Shown: positions 29,255 through 39,200 of the stretch, piece by piece
How positions within the stretch are numbered: position 1 is the stretch's first letter
Layout of the letters: every line of letters starts with the position of its first letter
Source of the DNA: Mycolicibacterium alvei
GTDB taxonomy: Bacteria > Actinomycetota > Actinomycetes > Mycobacteriales > Mycobacteriaceae
Length of the DNA: 64,000 nucleotides
Reading direction: 5' to 3'
Assembly (NCBI RefSeq): GCF_010727325.1
Contig: NZ_AP022565.1
Coordinates: forward strand, 2,604,001 to 2,668,000
Notes under the pieces: generated by a model
The model's input: the letters and a program-made list of their open reading frames with translations, nothing else
Told to the model about the DNA's origin: nothing
The model's database searches: none
Position numbers and translations under genes: made by a program

Positions 29255-32200
29255 CGGCAGGCTCCTCTTCACGTTCTGATTCGAAGATGTCTTTCACCTT
29301 GTGGTACTCGATGCTGTCACCGAACTCAACGATGTTGTCGAGCATGTTGACAATCAAGACCTCTTCGGTACCACCATTTTTCGGTCCACGAAGACCGCGG
29401 CCTACCATCTGCAGGTAACGGACCTCGCTACTGGTCGGACGGGTGATGTATACGGCGTCGGTCTTCGGCGCATCGAAGCCCTGGGACAACACCGCGTAAT
29501 TTGTCAGTACCTTCAAATCGCCTGACTTGAACCGTTCGATCGCCACGCGCCGGTCTTCGGGGCTGGTGTCCTGGTCTATGGAAGCAGCCGGGCGTCCGTG
29601 GAGCGTCAACAAGGTGGCCAAGGTCTGGGCATTCTCGACCGAAGCGGCGAAGACCACGATCTGCCAGCTCTCGGGCTTGCTCAGGATCGAATCCACGATC
29701 GTGCGGGTACGGTCTTCATCCCGACCGATCCGGATCTCGGCACTCTTGGACAGCCAGCCCTTTGACTTGAAATCTTGGAGTTCGTAGTCCGACAGATCGA
29801 TGGACACACCACCGATAATTTCCAGGCTGGCGCGGGCGAGAACTCGGTCTCGCTGCAACCTGACCTGTGGGAGTTCGTCGCCGAATACCCCCTCGTCCAA
29901 GCGGTTATCGTCGAATCGAGCCAACAGGCGTTCCGTTTCCGCACTGTCGCGGCGACCCCGAAACGGTGTTGCCGTCAGCCCGATCAGGGGTTTGTCCCGC
30001 TGGCGCGTGCCGCGGCCCAGCCACTCCAAGATCGTGGTGTAGGACGGGGTGTAGGCGCCGTGCGCCTCGTCGATAATGACGATCGGCGCCTCGGCCAACC
30101 AGGCGTAATCCGCGTTGTCGACGGCAGCGGCCTTGATCTTCTGCCATGTCGCCACCACGACCTGCACGCCCGCCAATTCCTCTTCCATGTCGTAGTTCGA
30201 CCAGAATCGGCTGAGGATCAGCTGGGTGTCCTGCCGGCCGAGGGCCCGCCACAAATATGACCACGCGTCGATCGCCTGCTCACAGAGTTCTTCTCCGTCG
30301 GCCAACCACAGGATGGGTCCAGAGAAGGAAGTGCCATAGGCCAATCCGTCGAGACTGCCGTCGCGGATCGACTGGATGACAGTCTGTACGGCAACGCGGG
30401 TCTTTCCGGCACCTGTGGGCAACGAAACGATTCCTCGCCGGGGCCCAACTCCGCGCAGCAGGTCGGCGAGGCGCTGGGAAACCACCTGCTGGTAGTCGTG
30501 GAGCTCGTCGAGTTGGGTTGGGCCGTCGATGTATTCCGTCGGCTTGTTACGCTGCCTTGCCTTCTGGCCCGCCCATTCCTCGCCGAACCCCAGTCGTTTC
30601 ACCCAGGCCCGAGTATTGAACGATCCCGCCCAAGTCGACGGAGCGGGAACCGGCAGCCCACTGGCACCCACTCTGCACGCGCGTTCCAATGCACGGACAC
30701 CGAGCATCGTCACGCAGAGTTTGGCGAGGTCGAGACCATGCGGTTCCAGCAAGCCGTCGTTGACGAGGTAGGTGAGCGCATCCTTCGGGACCAGCGTCCT
30801 CAGACGCTCCTCTCCCGCGAACATGAGGAGGCGTTCGGCATCGGTGGACGCATTCCTGATCGCCCGAACAAGTTCCGAATTACGGCGCTGCTCCATGTCC
30901 TGGAGCAAAAGGTCGACGCGTCTGTCGGAATTGTCGTGAAGCAGGCATTCGAGCGCTTGCTTCAGAATCTCTCGGTCGGTGGTGCCGGTCACGAGGATTC
31001 TGTTCGCTTCTCGGCCCGACGTGCAAGCCACCTGTACGGCGGGCTGGCCGGGGACAGCCGCCACCTTGCTGATGGACAGGCACTTCTGCAGGACCAGACC
31101 TTCGAGCTCATCAGCGCCGGGGAGCGTGTCGAGCACCGGGAACACCTCAGTGAGCCGTTCCGGCTCCGCACTCGTCTCGTAGGAATAGGTGACGGGGAGG
31201 GCGCGACCCTCTAGACAGCCCCACCACTCACTCAGCGTGTGGACGTCATCGATACTGTCGACGAGGATGCAAGGGATGCCGAACTCGTCGAGTTCGTCGT
31301 ATGACTTCTTGCCGTGGACAACCGCGACGGACTTCCGGTCCTCCTCCGCCCACTGACCATCACGGCGCACCCACACTCGATCGGGCGGCTCGACCTCTTT
31401 GTGCGTCCAACACCACCAGGCGTAAGTCTGACCTACCCGCAGAGTGTCATCGCGCTTGACGTGAACCTGCACAAGCGAATTGAATCCTGACGGGTCGAGG
31501 TCTCCCATCTCGCGCTTGAGCCCCAAGACCCGTTCGGCATCGGAGCTGATCACGATCTGGCTCACACACGGGATGAGACCCTCAGCAACACCCTGCACCT
31601 CTGCGACGAATGCATCGGCCACCGGCACGGCTCCCAACGTGGTTTGCAACAGCCCATGTTGGCGAACCCACCAGAGTTCCGGCGCAACGTAGCGGGCCGT
31701 CTTGGGGACGTTGGGATGGGTCACCCGCACCCGCGGAACGTCGACGTCGTTGATGACCGCGGCACTCAGTGCCACCTTGTTCGTGACACTGAGGTCCGGC
31801 AAGCATTCCAAAGGCCCGAGGACCGCATTGATGCCGTCGATCTCGATACCCTGTCGCGCCTGGAGTCCCAGTCCCAATTCATCTCCGAGCCGTTCGCGAA
31901 CGGTGCTTTGGTACCGCGCCACCCATTTCTCATTCGAGGCAGCTGCCGATCGCGTTGGCCTCGATCTCACACCCAGCAAGAACAGGATTTCGTGGTCGGC
32001 GGCGTGATAATCGCCGTCAACGAGGTATGCACCGTCCTCCTTCAAAGGCTTGAGACACTCCCCTGCGAAATACAAACCTTCGGCAAGCACCCAGCGGCCG
32101 TGACCATTTCGCACCTGGATCACCTTGGTGGCTTTGCCGTCCAACACTCCGTCGAAAGCCTCGTGCACCTGCTGAACGCCTGAGCCGCGCATCGCGATCC

Positions 32201-33956
32201 ACAGCTCGTCCCAGTCGACCTTCCCGGTGTGTCTGAGCTCGGTGAGTAGCTGCAGCATCTCACCACCGTCTTCGTACGCGGTGATGCCCAGGTATTTCAG
32301 TGCATCGGCGATGGCCGGACGCCCGGCCACAGTCTCGTTGACAAAGGAGGTTCCATTCTGCCCCGGATTGGTACGCAGGAAGCACCGACCACGTACTGGT
32401 TGCGCAAGAGACCCGTTCTCCAACAACACGATCCGCGCATCGCGCACGTCCTTCTCGGTGTTGCCGCCTGTGCGTACCAGCTCCGCGGCCAGCTCGATTG
32501 CCGCGGCGGATTGTTCAGGTTTCGGGTCGGCCACCACCGACTGCAGCCAGTGCAGAACCCGACCCGGGGATTTCTCCCTGTCATCCTCTTGCAGGAGACG
32601 ATCGACTTTGGAGCGTCGATCGGTTCTGCTGGTGCAGTCGGGGTGCACCCATGCCCCACGGTTGCCGGTGACGGTCAACCATCGACCCGCTAGTTCAACG
32701 ACGTCGTTGGGAATACGTTGTAGCGCACTAGGTGCCCGCAGCTGTCCATCAAGATCCGGCAGGCAGCGAGATTCCCGGAGAGCTCGAAAAACGGGCTCAT
32801 TCAAGACCGTGTCGGCCCAACTACGGGACTCCTTCCCACGCGCGGGCAAGACGTCGATGTAACGACCGAATGCGCGGTCAGCGATCAGATCCTTGCGCGC
32901 GGCGACCACCAGCTTCGGCACCACCTGGGTCAGAATCTCGTAGTTGAACTCACACTCGATCACGTTGATGCGATCGTCGGACAGCTTCCACGGGGCATTC
33001 ACCCGGCCGCTCAGGGTCAAATCAGATTTGACCGGGAAGAAGGCGGACAGCTGACCCACACCGACTGCCCCCGTCAACGGCAGTGCCCAACTCACCGTCA
33101 CAGAGTCGCGCCGGGCTGCGTGACCAGCCGATTCCAACGCTTTGGCGGACGGCTTGTGCTCAGTAGATACGACCAACCAATCTCGATCGCCGTCCTCGGT
33201 CGTGAGGATGACCCGGTTTCCACTTTTTGCCGCCTTGAAATGGCGCTCACGGCCCCCGACCCGGTCGACGAGGTCGAGGATCCGCACATGGGGGGCAAAG
33301 AGATTGAACGACTCGTCGAACTCGTTGATCTCGGCGGACAGCTGAGCTGCCGCCCCGTTCTTCAACGGCACCTTGACGACGGTCGTAGCCCACTCGGCGA
33401 GGTCGGCAAGGACAGCATCCGCGCGAAACTCGGACATTGGGTTGAGCGACCAGGCCAGCCGCAACGCCGGGACGTCGGCAGGTTCATGATGGCGTCCCAG
33501 TTCGTCGGACAGCTTTTCGGCTGCCTGGTGTCGGCTGAACTCGAACGAAACCGAGCGGCTGAAGATCTGCGGGCTGTCGGAGATGCCGCTGATCGACTTG
33601 AATCCCAACCCGAAGCGGCCGATCTCGGTACCGGTCTTGTTCGACAGGTGCGTGTACAGCAGTGCACGGACGCCTGAGTCCTCGAACGGATGGCCCTCGT
33701 TCGCCACGTAGAGCGCATCACTCGTCAGGGTGACCTGGATACGCCCGGGCGCCCCTTTGAGCGCGTCCGCAGAGTTCTGGACGAGTTCCTGGATCTGTTT
33801 CCGCCCGTACCCGCCTTCGGCGATGCCACGCTCTTTGCCGGCGTCTTCCTCGACCCGGTTCGGATCCTCTTTGTAGACCCGAATACACCTCTCGCGGAAC
33901 TCGTTGACCAGCCGTTCCAGCCCACGATCCGGGTCAGACCACCCCATGGCCACCAT
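29244..33956 (-). CDS. GHKL (Hsp90/MutL-type) ATPase fused to SF2 helicase
   Basis: About 1570 residues. Near the N-terminus a Bergerat-fold ATPase shows the N box ELVQNSADAL, the G1-like NEGHPF and the G2-like GRFGLGFKS, all within residues 55-125. The next 1000 residues are unassigned. An SF2 helicase closes the protein: SLPTGAGKTRVAVQ near 1180, VIIDEAHGAY near 1293, GLTATPFRGR and QMVGRGLRGPK near 1515. ATG 33956 is used; a GGGGAGG just upstream is spaced better for GTG 33953, and ATG 33947 or GTG 33968 are also possible. This is the first gene of the minus-strand operon. GHKL ATPases are known in restriction-type systems (prokaryotic MORC relatives), but this fusion heading a DISARM operon is not part of the described core. 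Confidence 0.85.
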   Translation of the reverse strand: MVAMGWSDPDRGLERLVNEFRERCIRVYKEDPNRVEEDAGKERGIAEGGYGRKQIQELVQNSADALKGAPGRIQVTLTSDALYVANEGHPFEDSGVRALLYTHLSNKTGTEIGRFGLGFKSISGISDSPQIFSRSVSFEFSRHQAAEKLSDELGRHHEPADVPALRLAWSLNPMSEFRADAVLADLAEWATTVVKVPLKNGAAAQLSAEINEFDESFNLFAPHVRILDLVDRVGGRERHFKAAKSGNRVILTTEDGDRDWLVVSTEHKPSAKALESAGHAARRDSVTVSWALPLTGAVGVGQLSAFFPVKSDLTLSGRVNAPWKLSDDRINVIECEFNYEILTQVVPKLVVAARKDLIADRAFGRYIDVLPARGKESRSWADTVLNEPVFRALRESRCLPDLDGQLRAPSALQRIPNDVVELAGRWLTVTGNRGAWVHPDCTSRTDRRSKVDRLLQEDDREKSPGRVLHWLQSVVADPKPEQSAAAIELAAELVRTGGNTEKDVRDARIVLLENGSLAQPVRGRCFLRTNPGQNGTSFVNETVAGRPAIADALKYLGITAYEDGGEMLQLLTELRHTGKVDWDELWIAMRGSGVQQVHEAFDGVLDGKATKVIQVRNGHGRWVLAEGLYFAGECLKPLKEDGAYLVDGDYHAADHEILFLLGVRSRPTRSAAASNEKWVARYQSTVRERLGDELGLGLQARQGIEIDGINAVLGPLECLPDLSVTNKVALSAAVINDVDVPRVRVTHPNVPKTARYVAPELWWVRQHGLLQTTLGAVPVADAFVAEVQGVAEGLIPCVSQIVISSDAERVLGLKREMGDLDPSGFNSLVQVHVKRDDTLRVGQTYAWWCWTHKEVEPPDRVWVRRDGQWAEEDRKSVAVVHGKKSYDELDEFGIPCILVDSIDDVHTLSEWWGCLEGRALPVTYSYETSAEPERLTEVFPVLDTLPGADELEGLVLQKCLSISKVAAVPGQPAVQVACTSGREANRILVTGTTDREILKQALECLLHDNSDRRVDLLLQDMEQRRNSELVRAIRNASTDAERLLMFAGEERLRTLVPKDALTYLVNDGLLEPHGLDLAKLCVTMLGVRALERACRVGASGLPVPAPSTWAGSFNTRAWVKRLGFGEEWAGQKARQRNKPTEYIDGPTQLDELHDYQQVVSQRLADLLRGVGPRRGIVSLPTGAGKTRVAVQTVIQSIRDGSLDGLAYGTSFSGPILWLADGEELCEQAIDAWSYLWRALGRQDTQLILSRFWSNYDMEEELAGVQVVVATWQKIKAAAVDNADYAWLAEAPIVIIDEAHGAYTPSYTTILEWLGRGTRQRDKPLIGLTATPFRGRRDSAETERLLARFDDNRLDEGVFGDELPQVRLQRDRVLARASLEIIGGVSIDLSDYELQDFKSKGWLSKSAEIRIGRDEDRTRTIVDSILSKPESWQIVVFAASVENAQTLATLLTLHGRPAASIDQDTSPEDRRVAIERFKSGDLKVLTNYAVLSQGFDAPKTDAVYITRPTSSEVRYLQMVGRGLRGPKNGGTEEVLIVNMLDNIVEFGDSIEYHKVKDIFESEREEEPADVG

Positions 33957-34171
33957 CAGCCTCCCCACACGTCAACGGCAGCAACTCCGCTTGTTTGCGG
34001 AACCATCGTCCGCGTTCCCCGAGTTTGTATCATTCGCCACCGTCAAATATTGGCTAGTCCTGCGAAGTGGTTGTTGCGTCGCGCAAGCGGAACCGGGCCG
34101 GGCAGCAGTCGACTGAGCGGGTTCGGCCGCGCTGCACCGGCAGATCACGAGCGGCCGGCTAGCATCAACCC
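33957..34171. promoter_or_regulatory. Divergent intergenic region, likely promoters of both operons
   Basis: This is the only divergent gap between the minus-strand defence operon and the C5 methyltransferase. It contains a distinctly A+T-rich stretch at about 34018-34062 (with TTTGTATCATT and TCAAATATTGG), which contrasts with the surrounding G+C-rich coding DNA. No clean -35/-10 pair at 16-18 spacing is visible, so only the position is proposed. The methyltransferase lacks a good ribosome site and might be leaderless. Confidence 0.4.
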
Positions 34172-35281
34172 ATGCCATCCGAGCCAGGAGAGACAGGTCC
34201 CAAGCCCCGGATCATCGACCTGTTTGCGGGCCCGGGAGGGCTCGACGTCGGCGCGACATGGCTAGGCATCCCCACAACCGGGATCGAGCTCGACGCCAAC
34301 GCCTGTGCGACCCGAACCGCTGCCGAGCTGAAGACAGTGCCTGACGACGTCCGGGCGTACGGGCCATCGGACTTCCCCGAAGCGAACGTCCTCACCGGAG
34401 GGCCACCGTGCCAAACATTCACCGTCGCAGGTACAGGTTCCGGAAGGCATGCGTTGGATGACGTCGTTCGACGCGTGACGGAGATGGCAGAAAGCCCGAA
34501 GGCTGAACACACGCTCGGCGGGTTCGCCGACGAACGAACAGGACTCGTCCTGGAGCCGATGAGGTGGGCGTTGAGTGCACTTCGCGCAGGTGCCCCATTT
34601 CAAGCGATCGTTCTGGAGCAGGTTCCAGCCGTACTACCGGTTTGGGCGGCGTTTCGCGCCGTGCTCGAGCGTTTCGGATACCAGGTCGCTCACGGCGTGC
34701 TCCGAACCGAGGAGTTCGGGGTCCCACAGACCCGCCGCCGTGCCATCCTGATCGCGCGATTGGGCACCCACGGCATCAGCCTGCCTGCACCGACCCACCA
34801 CGGGTTCCGCAAGGGAGGACCTGAGCAGACCGCGTTCGATCTCGAGCCCTGGGTCTCGATGGGCGAGGCACTCGGTCACGACGTCGACTTCACCGTGGTC
34901 TCGAACTACGGCAGCGGTGGCGACCCACGTAACCGGGGCGTCCGTCATTCTGACGAGCCGTCAGCCACGGTGACGGGGAAGATCATGAGGAATCGGCTCC
35001 GCTTTCCTGACGGCGATTGGCGCCGCCTGTCACACCAAGAGGCCGGCGTTCTGCAGACCTTCCCCCGCGACTACCCGTGGTCGGGAAAGGACATCGGCCA
35101 ACAGATCGGCAATGCCATTCCACCTCGCCTTGCCGTGCACGTGCTGGCCCAGGCTATCGGCGTCACCTTTGACGGCGCGAAACTCGACCAGGTGGTCACT
35201 GCCCGATGGGAAGACAGTCGCCTCGGACCTCTAGCTGCCCAGCCCGCGGAGCTTCGAGATCTCGCGAGCACCCTTGACTGA
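34172..35281 (+). CDS. C5-cytosine DNA methyltransferase (Dcm/DrmMII-like)
   Basis: 369 residues. Motif I is IIDLFAGPGGLDVG near 10-23, motif IV TGGPPCQTFT near 75 with the catalytic cysteine, and motif VI LEQVP (Q in place of the usual N of ENV). Motif VIII is RRRAILIAR, with SATVTGKI and QIGNAIPPRLA as motifs IX and X. Motifs are complete, so the enzyme is probably active; the sequence recognised cannot be read from the protein. It is divergent from the DISARM operon and converges on vsr with 6 bases between stops. Class 2 DISARM uses a C5 methylase (DrmMII), but here the operon already has DrmMI. It may therefore be a companion or an independent modification gene paired with Vsr. Confidence 0.92.
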   Translation: MPSEPGETGPKPRIIDLFAGPGGLDVGATWLGIPTTGIELDANACATRTAAELKTVPDDVRAYGPSDFPEANVLTGGPPCQTFTVAGTGSGRHALDDVVRRVTEMAESPKAEHTLGGFADERTGLVLEPMRWALSALRAGAPFQAIVLEQVPAVLPVWAAFRAVLERFGYQVAHGVLRTEEFGVPQTRRRAILIARLGTHGISLPAPTHHGFRKGGPEQTAFDLEPWVSMGEALGHDVDFTVVSNYGSGGDPRNRGVRHSDEPSATVTGKIMRNRLRFPDGDWRRLSHQEAGVLQTFPRDYPWSGKDIGQQIGNAIPPRLAVHVLAQAIGVTFDGAKLDQVVTARWEDSRLGPLAAQPAELRDLASTLD

Positions 35282-35287
35282 TCCGCT

Positions 35288-35752
35288 TCAGCCACACCCG
35301 GCCCGGAGCGCCTCGATCTGATGGCAAATGGCGTCGGCGACAGCCTCTGGGTCTTCGTGCTCCCAGAAACGGAGCACTGTCCACCCACGTTCTGACAGTT
35401 CGCCGTCGGTTCGACGGTCCCTCTGAACGTTCCCTGCCAGCTTCAGCGCCCACCACTCCTCATTCGCCTTCGGGCTGGTCTTGTGGTCAGGACAGCCGTG
35501 CCAGAAGCAACCATCGATGAACACAGCGAGGCGGATGCCCTTCCAGCTGAGGTCAGCCTTGCACCTGAGATCAGCTTCCGGGCGCGCATCCACGCGATAA
35601 CGAATGCCGCGTGAGTGAAGAATTTTCCGGACCAGCAGCTCTGGTTGCGTATCTCGGCGTCGCTGCTTGCTCATACGCGAGCGGACCACACGAGACGACG
35701 CCGCCGGCCGTCGCGTCACCGAATCTCCATCGGCAATCTCCCTGCTCACCAC
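35288..35752 (-). CDS. vsr: Very short patch repair endonuclease Vsr
   Basis: About 154 residues from GTG 35752; an in-frame ATG at 35830 would add 26 residues that do not resemble the family. Family features: RRRDTQPELLVRKIL at the start, KADLSWKGIRLAVFIDGCFWHGCPDH in two segments as the catalytic core with the nickase aspartate, a K-N-RD helix (KLAGNVQRDRR), and GWTVLRFWEHE near the end. Vsr nicks beside T:G mismatches that arise when 5-methylcytosine deaminates, which fits the adjacent convergent C5 methyltransferase. It is transcribed toward the methyltransferase, so expression is likely separate from it. Confidence 0.9.
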   Translation of the reverse strand: MVSREIADGDSVTRRPAASSRVVRSRMSKQRRRDTQPELLVRKILHSRGIRYRVDARPEADLRCKADLSWKGIRLAVFIDGCFWHGCPDHKTSPKANEEWWALKLAGNVQRDRRTDGELSERGWTVLRFWEHEDPEAVADAICHQIEALRAGCG

Positions 35753-36236
35753 GTCGAATCCACCCGCCACGAGCTTAGATGGAACGCGAATCCCGAGTAT
35801 TGGGTGATCGAATCTCGGCCAAGCGATCACTGCGCTTTCTCAAGAAGACCAAACGTCTGATCACACGGCGCAACTCACCGGAAACCCGGACGTCGAAGTT
35901 CACCACGGGCAAGATCTCCGGCCCGACCCACACGCTTGCGCTAGGCAAGTCCGAACCTTCTTCGTTCCACGTACCAGCGACCCTCGACAGGCCTATCCTG
36001 CTGCTTGTTCGATGTCGAGCAGTTCGGCGCCCTCCGGCCCCAACGACCGGAGCCAACGCGTTGACCACCCCACCGGTCGCCATGTCGGTCCTCGTGAGTA
36101 TGGTTCGCGCAACCGCTCGATATTGACGCGGCCGCATAGGGCGATTCGAGGTTAGGCCGGGGGTGGTCAGGGTGCACGCAGTTCGTTGCCTCGTGGCGCA
36201 GCCGCCGTTGCGGGCGCGCATTACTTCAGCCTGCCC
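35753..36236. other. Intergenic region with weak minus-strand coding signal
   Basis: 484 bases between vsr and the DinG-RecQ gene. Two minus-strand stretches look coding-like. One (about 36146-35994, 50 codons, no ATG) includes PTWRPVGWSTRWLRSLG and ends ELLDIEQAAG. The other (36083-35775, 102 codons from ATG) ends with VNFDVRVSGELRRVIRR followed by a basic tail, and stops 22 bases before the vsr GTG. They overlap in different frames, so at most one is a gene, or they are remains of a decayed one. It should also hold the promoters for vsr and the plus-strand operon, but no clear boxes are seen. Confidence 0.3.
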
Positions 36237-39200
36237 ATGAGTACGCCAGAACGCCCGCTGCCTCCCGCGATCGAGGCGGCGCACCGCATCCTCGCTCAGC
36301 TCGGGCCACTTGTTGCCACCGACTTGAGGGAACGGCTGAGCGCAGAGGGTTTCAATCAGCCGCTGGAGCGGCTGCAACTGTTGCCCGATCGATTTCCGCG
36401 CCGGTTTGGCGTTACAGCAGACGGGCTGATCAGAGTAGCGATTGCCGGCTTCGAGAGCGGCAACGAACAGTCGGAAGGCCCCGCGGCCGATGACGACTGG
36501 TACGTCCCGAACACGACGCGCATTCCGTACGGCCGCGTGGCGGTGCTCGATATCGAGACGACGGGTCTGAACCGAACCACGGACTTCATCACCGAGATTG
36601 CCCTGATTCGCCTCGATGGCACGGTACTGGCAGACATCGCAGTGGCCACGCCCGATGATGATTTGCGTCCGGCAATGCCCTTTGCCGATGCAGTGGCCAC
36701 ACTGACCACTGCTCTGCAGGACGTCGACCTCCTCATCGGTCACAACCTGCTCGCGTTCCACCTGCCGTTCCTCAAGGACGCCGCGAAGGCCGCCGGCATC
36801 GAGAGCCCGCCGTTCCCTCAATCTGCCGACACCTTGCACCTGTCCTTGCTCGTCGATGTGGCGATGCCGAATCGCCAACTCGCGGACCTGACCCAGCACT
36901 ACGGGATCCGCAACGACGAGCCTCATCGCGCGCTGTCGGACGCCACGGCGACCGCCGCGGTTGCCCGCGAGATGCTGGCCGCCGTCGACATGAACGACCC
37001 CAGTTGGCCGCTCGCCATCGCCACACTGGAAACCCACAGCAGTCCACTGGCCTTGCTGCTGCCCGCATTGCAAGCAGCACCGGACATCGAAACGTTGACT
37101 CGCCCGCCCGATCCACTCCTCGTCCCGTCTGGCCACGCGACCACCGATGCATGGTCGGCCACTCGGGACAATTTCCCGGTGTTGCGCGAGCGCCGCAACC
37201 TCCGCCCTCGTCCTGCACAACAGGAGATGGCCCACGCTGTCGCCCAGGTGCTGGATGCCGGCGGGAGGCTTGCCGTTGAGGCACCGACCGGTACCGGCAA
37301 GTCGCTGGGATACCTGCTGCCGGCGCTCGGCCGCGCATCACGCCCCCGTCAACCGGTCGTTGTCGCCACAGCAACGAAAGCGCTCCAAAGCCAGCTGCGC
37401 GATGAAGCCAAACGGCTCCAATACGAAAAGCTGCTGACTGCCCCGTTCCGGCAGATCCAGGGCGTGAGCAACTATGTCTGCGCACGCGAACTCGAAGATG
37501 CGTTGCCGGACAAGGAAATCTCTGGGCTGGCAGCCGCGGTGGCGCTCCGCACCATCGCTGAATCACCCACCGGCACTTGGGATGACGTCACCGATGAAGT
37601 GATCCGTCGCCCCGACACTCGCTATGCCCGCACCCGGGCCCGACTGCGCACCAATGCGGCAGGTTGCGACCGTGCGTCATGCAAGTGGTCTTCGATCTGC
37701 CCATTGATGCAGCAGATCGAAGACCTCGACAAGTCGCCTGGCGTGCTGTCCGTCAACCATGCACTCATTGCCAGCTGGGTGAGAGTCGGACGGAGTCCGG
37801 GCAATGTCCTCGACGAGGGCCGAGCCGACCTGATCTTCGACGAGGCGCACACCCTCGAAGATTCGTTGACCGCGGCGTGGACGGAACGCGTCGACGCGAT
37901 CGAGCTCGAGATCCTGGTCAACGTCTTGTCTCGTCGTTCGCGACTCCTGCGTGATATCCGGTCGAAAGCCGGTGGAGGCCCGACGGTCGGTGAAGCCGTT
38001 CAGGCCGTCACCACTGCATCTAGCCAGATCCGTTCTGCTGGTGATGAATTCGCCCGAGCAATCGACACCTACCTACACGAGTATGCGGGTAAGGCCGACG
38101 CGGCGGTCCTTCAGTCAGGGGTTGTCACCAACCGACCCGAATTCCGAACGCTTCGACAAACCGGCGCGTCTGTGCGCTACGCACTGATTCAGCTCGCCAA
38201 AGCGGTCGCCGCCCTGAGAAGTGCACTCACCGATACGAGTGGGCTGAACTCCGCAAAACAACGCCTACGCGGATATGCAGAACGCATCGACAATGCGATC
38301 GACTTGCTCGGCACCCTGGGCACATTGCCCGACAGCCATCTTTGGGTCTACCGGCTCGCGGCCGACGAAGACGACCCCGCCGCATGGGCATTCGAACGCC
38401 TCCCGATACATGTGTTCCCCGAGTTCCAGCAGCACGTGGTCGATCGGACCCACTCGACGGTTCTGTGCTCGGCAACGTTGACCGTCGAGCATCGCTTCGA
38501 TTACCTCGCCTCCCGGCTGGGCATCAGCATCAACCCTGACCCGGTCGAAGGCTCCTTCCGTGGGCTGACGCTGCGCTCCCCTTTCGACTACAAGCAACAG
38601 TCGAAAGTCATTCTCACCAACCATCTCCCGATCCCGATCCCCGTGAACGAACGAGAATTCTGCGAGGAGATGACCGCCGACCAGGCCGGCTTCCTCTCAC
38701 TGGCGGGCGGCAAGACGCTCACCCTCTTCGCAGCCCGTTCACGGATGGAAACCGTCGCCGACGGCGTCCGAACGAAGTCTGCCGAGCTGGCCGAACGCGG
38801 CGTCGAACTTCTCGTACAAGGTGAGCAGGGCCGGACGCAGATTGCGCATCGGTTCAGGTCCGAACCAGGGACCGCACTATACGGACTGAAGTCATACTGG
38901 GAAGGCTTCGACGCTCCCGGCGAAACCCTGTCGTATCTGTTCATCGAAAAGCCGCCCTACCCGCACCCCGACGATCCTCTCGTGTCCGCTCGCCAGCGGG
39001 CCATCGCCGAGCGCGGTGGGGATCCGTTCCTGGAATACATCCTGCCCATGACGGCCATTCAGTTCACCCAGGGGTTCGGTCGGCTCATCCGTTCCGAAAC
39101 CGACAAGGGCGCTGCCCTGGTGTGCGACCGCCGACTGCACTCACCGACGCAGGCCCAGCGGGTTCTCCTCGGATCACTGCCCGGGCCCAGCCTCCACGAG

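Noticed and set aside
35775..37235. Minus-strand 486-codon open frame
   Set aside because: Mostly antisense to the exonuclease end of the DinG-RecQ gene; only the part left of 36083 is considered as a possible small gene.
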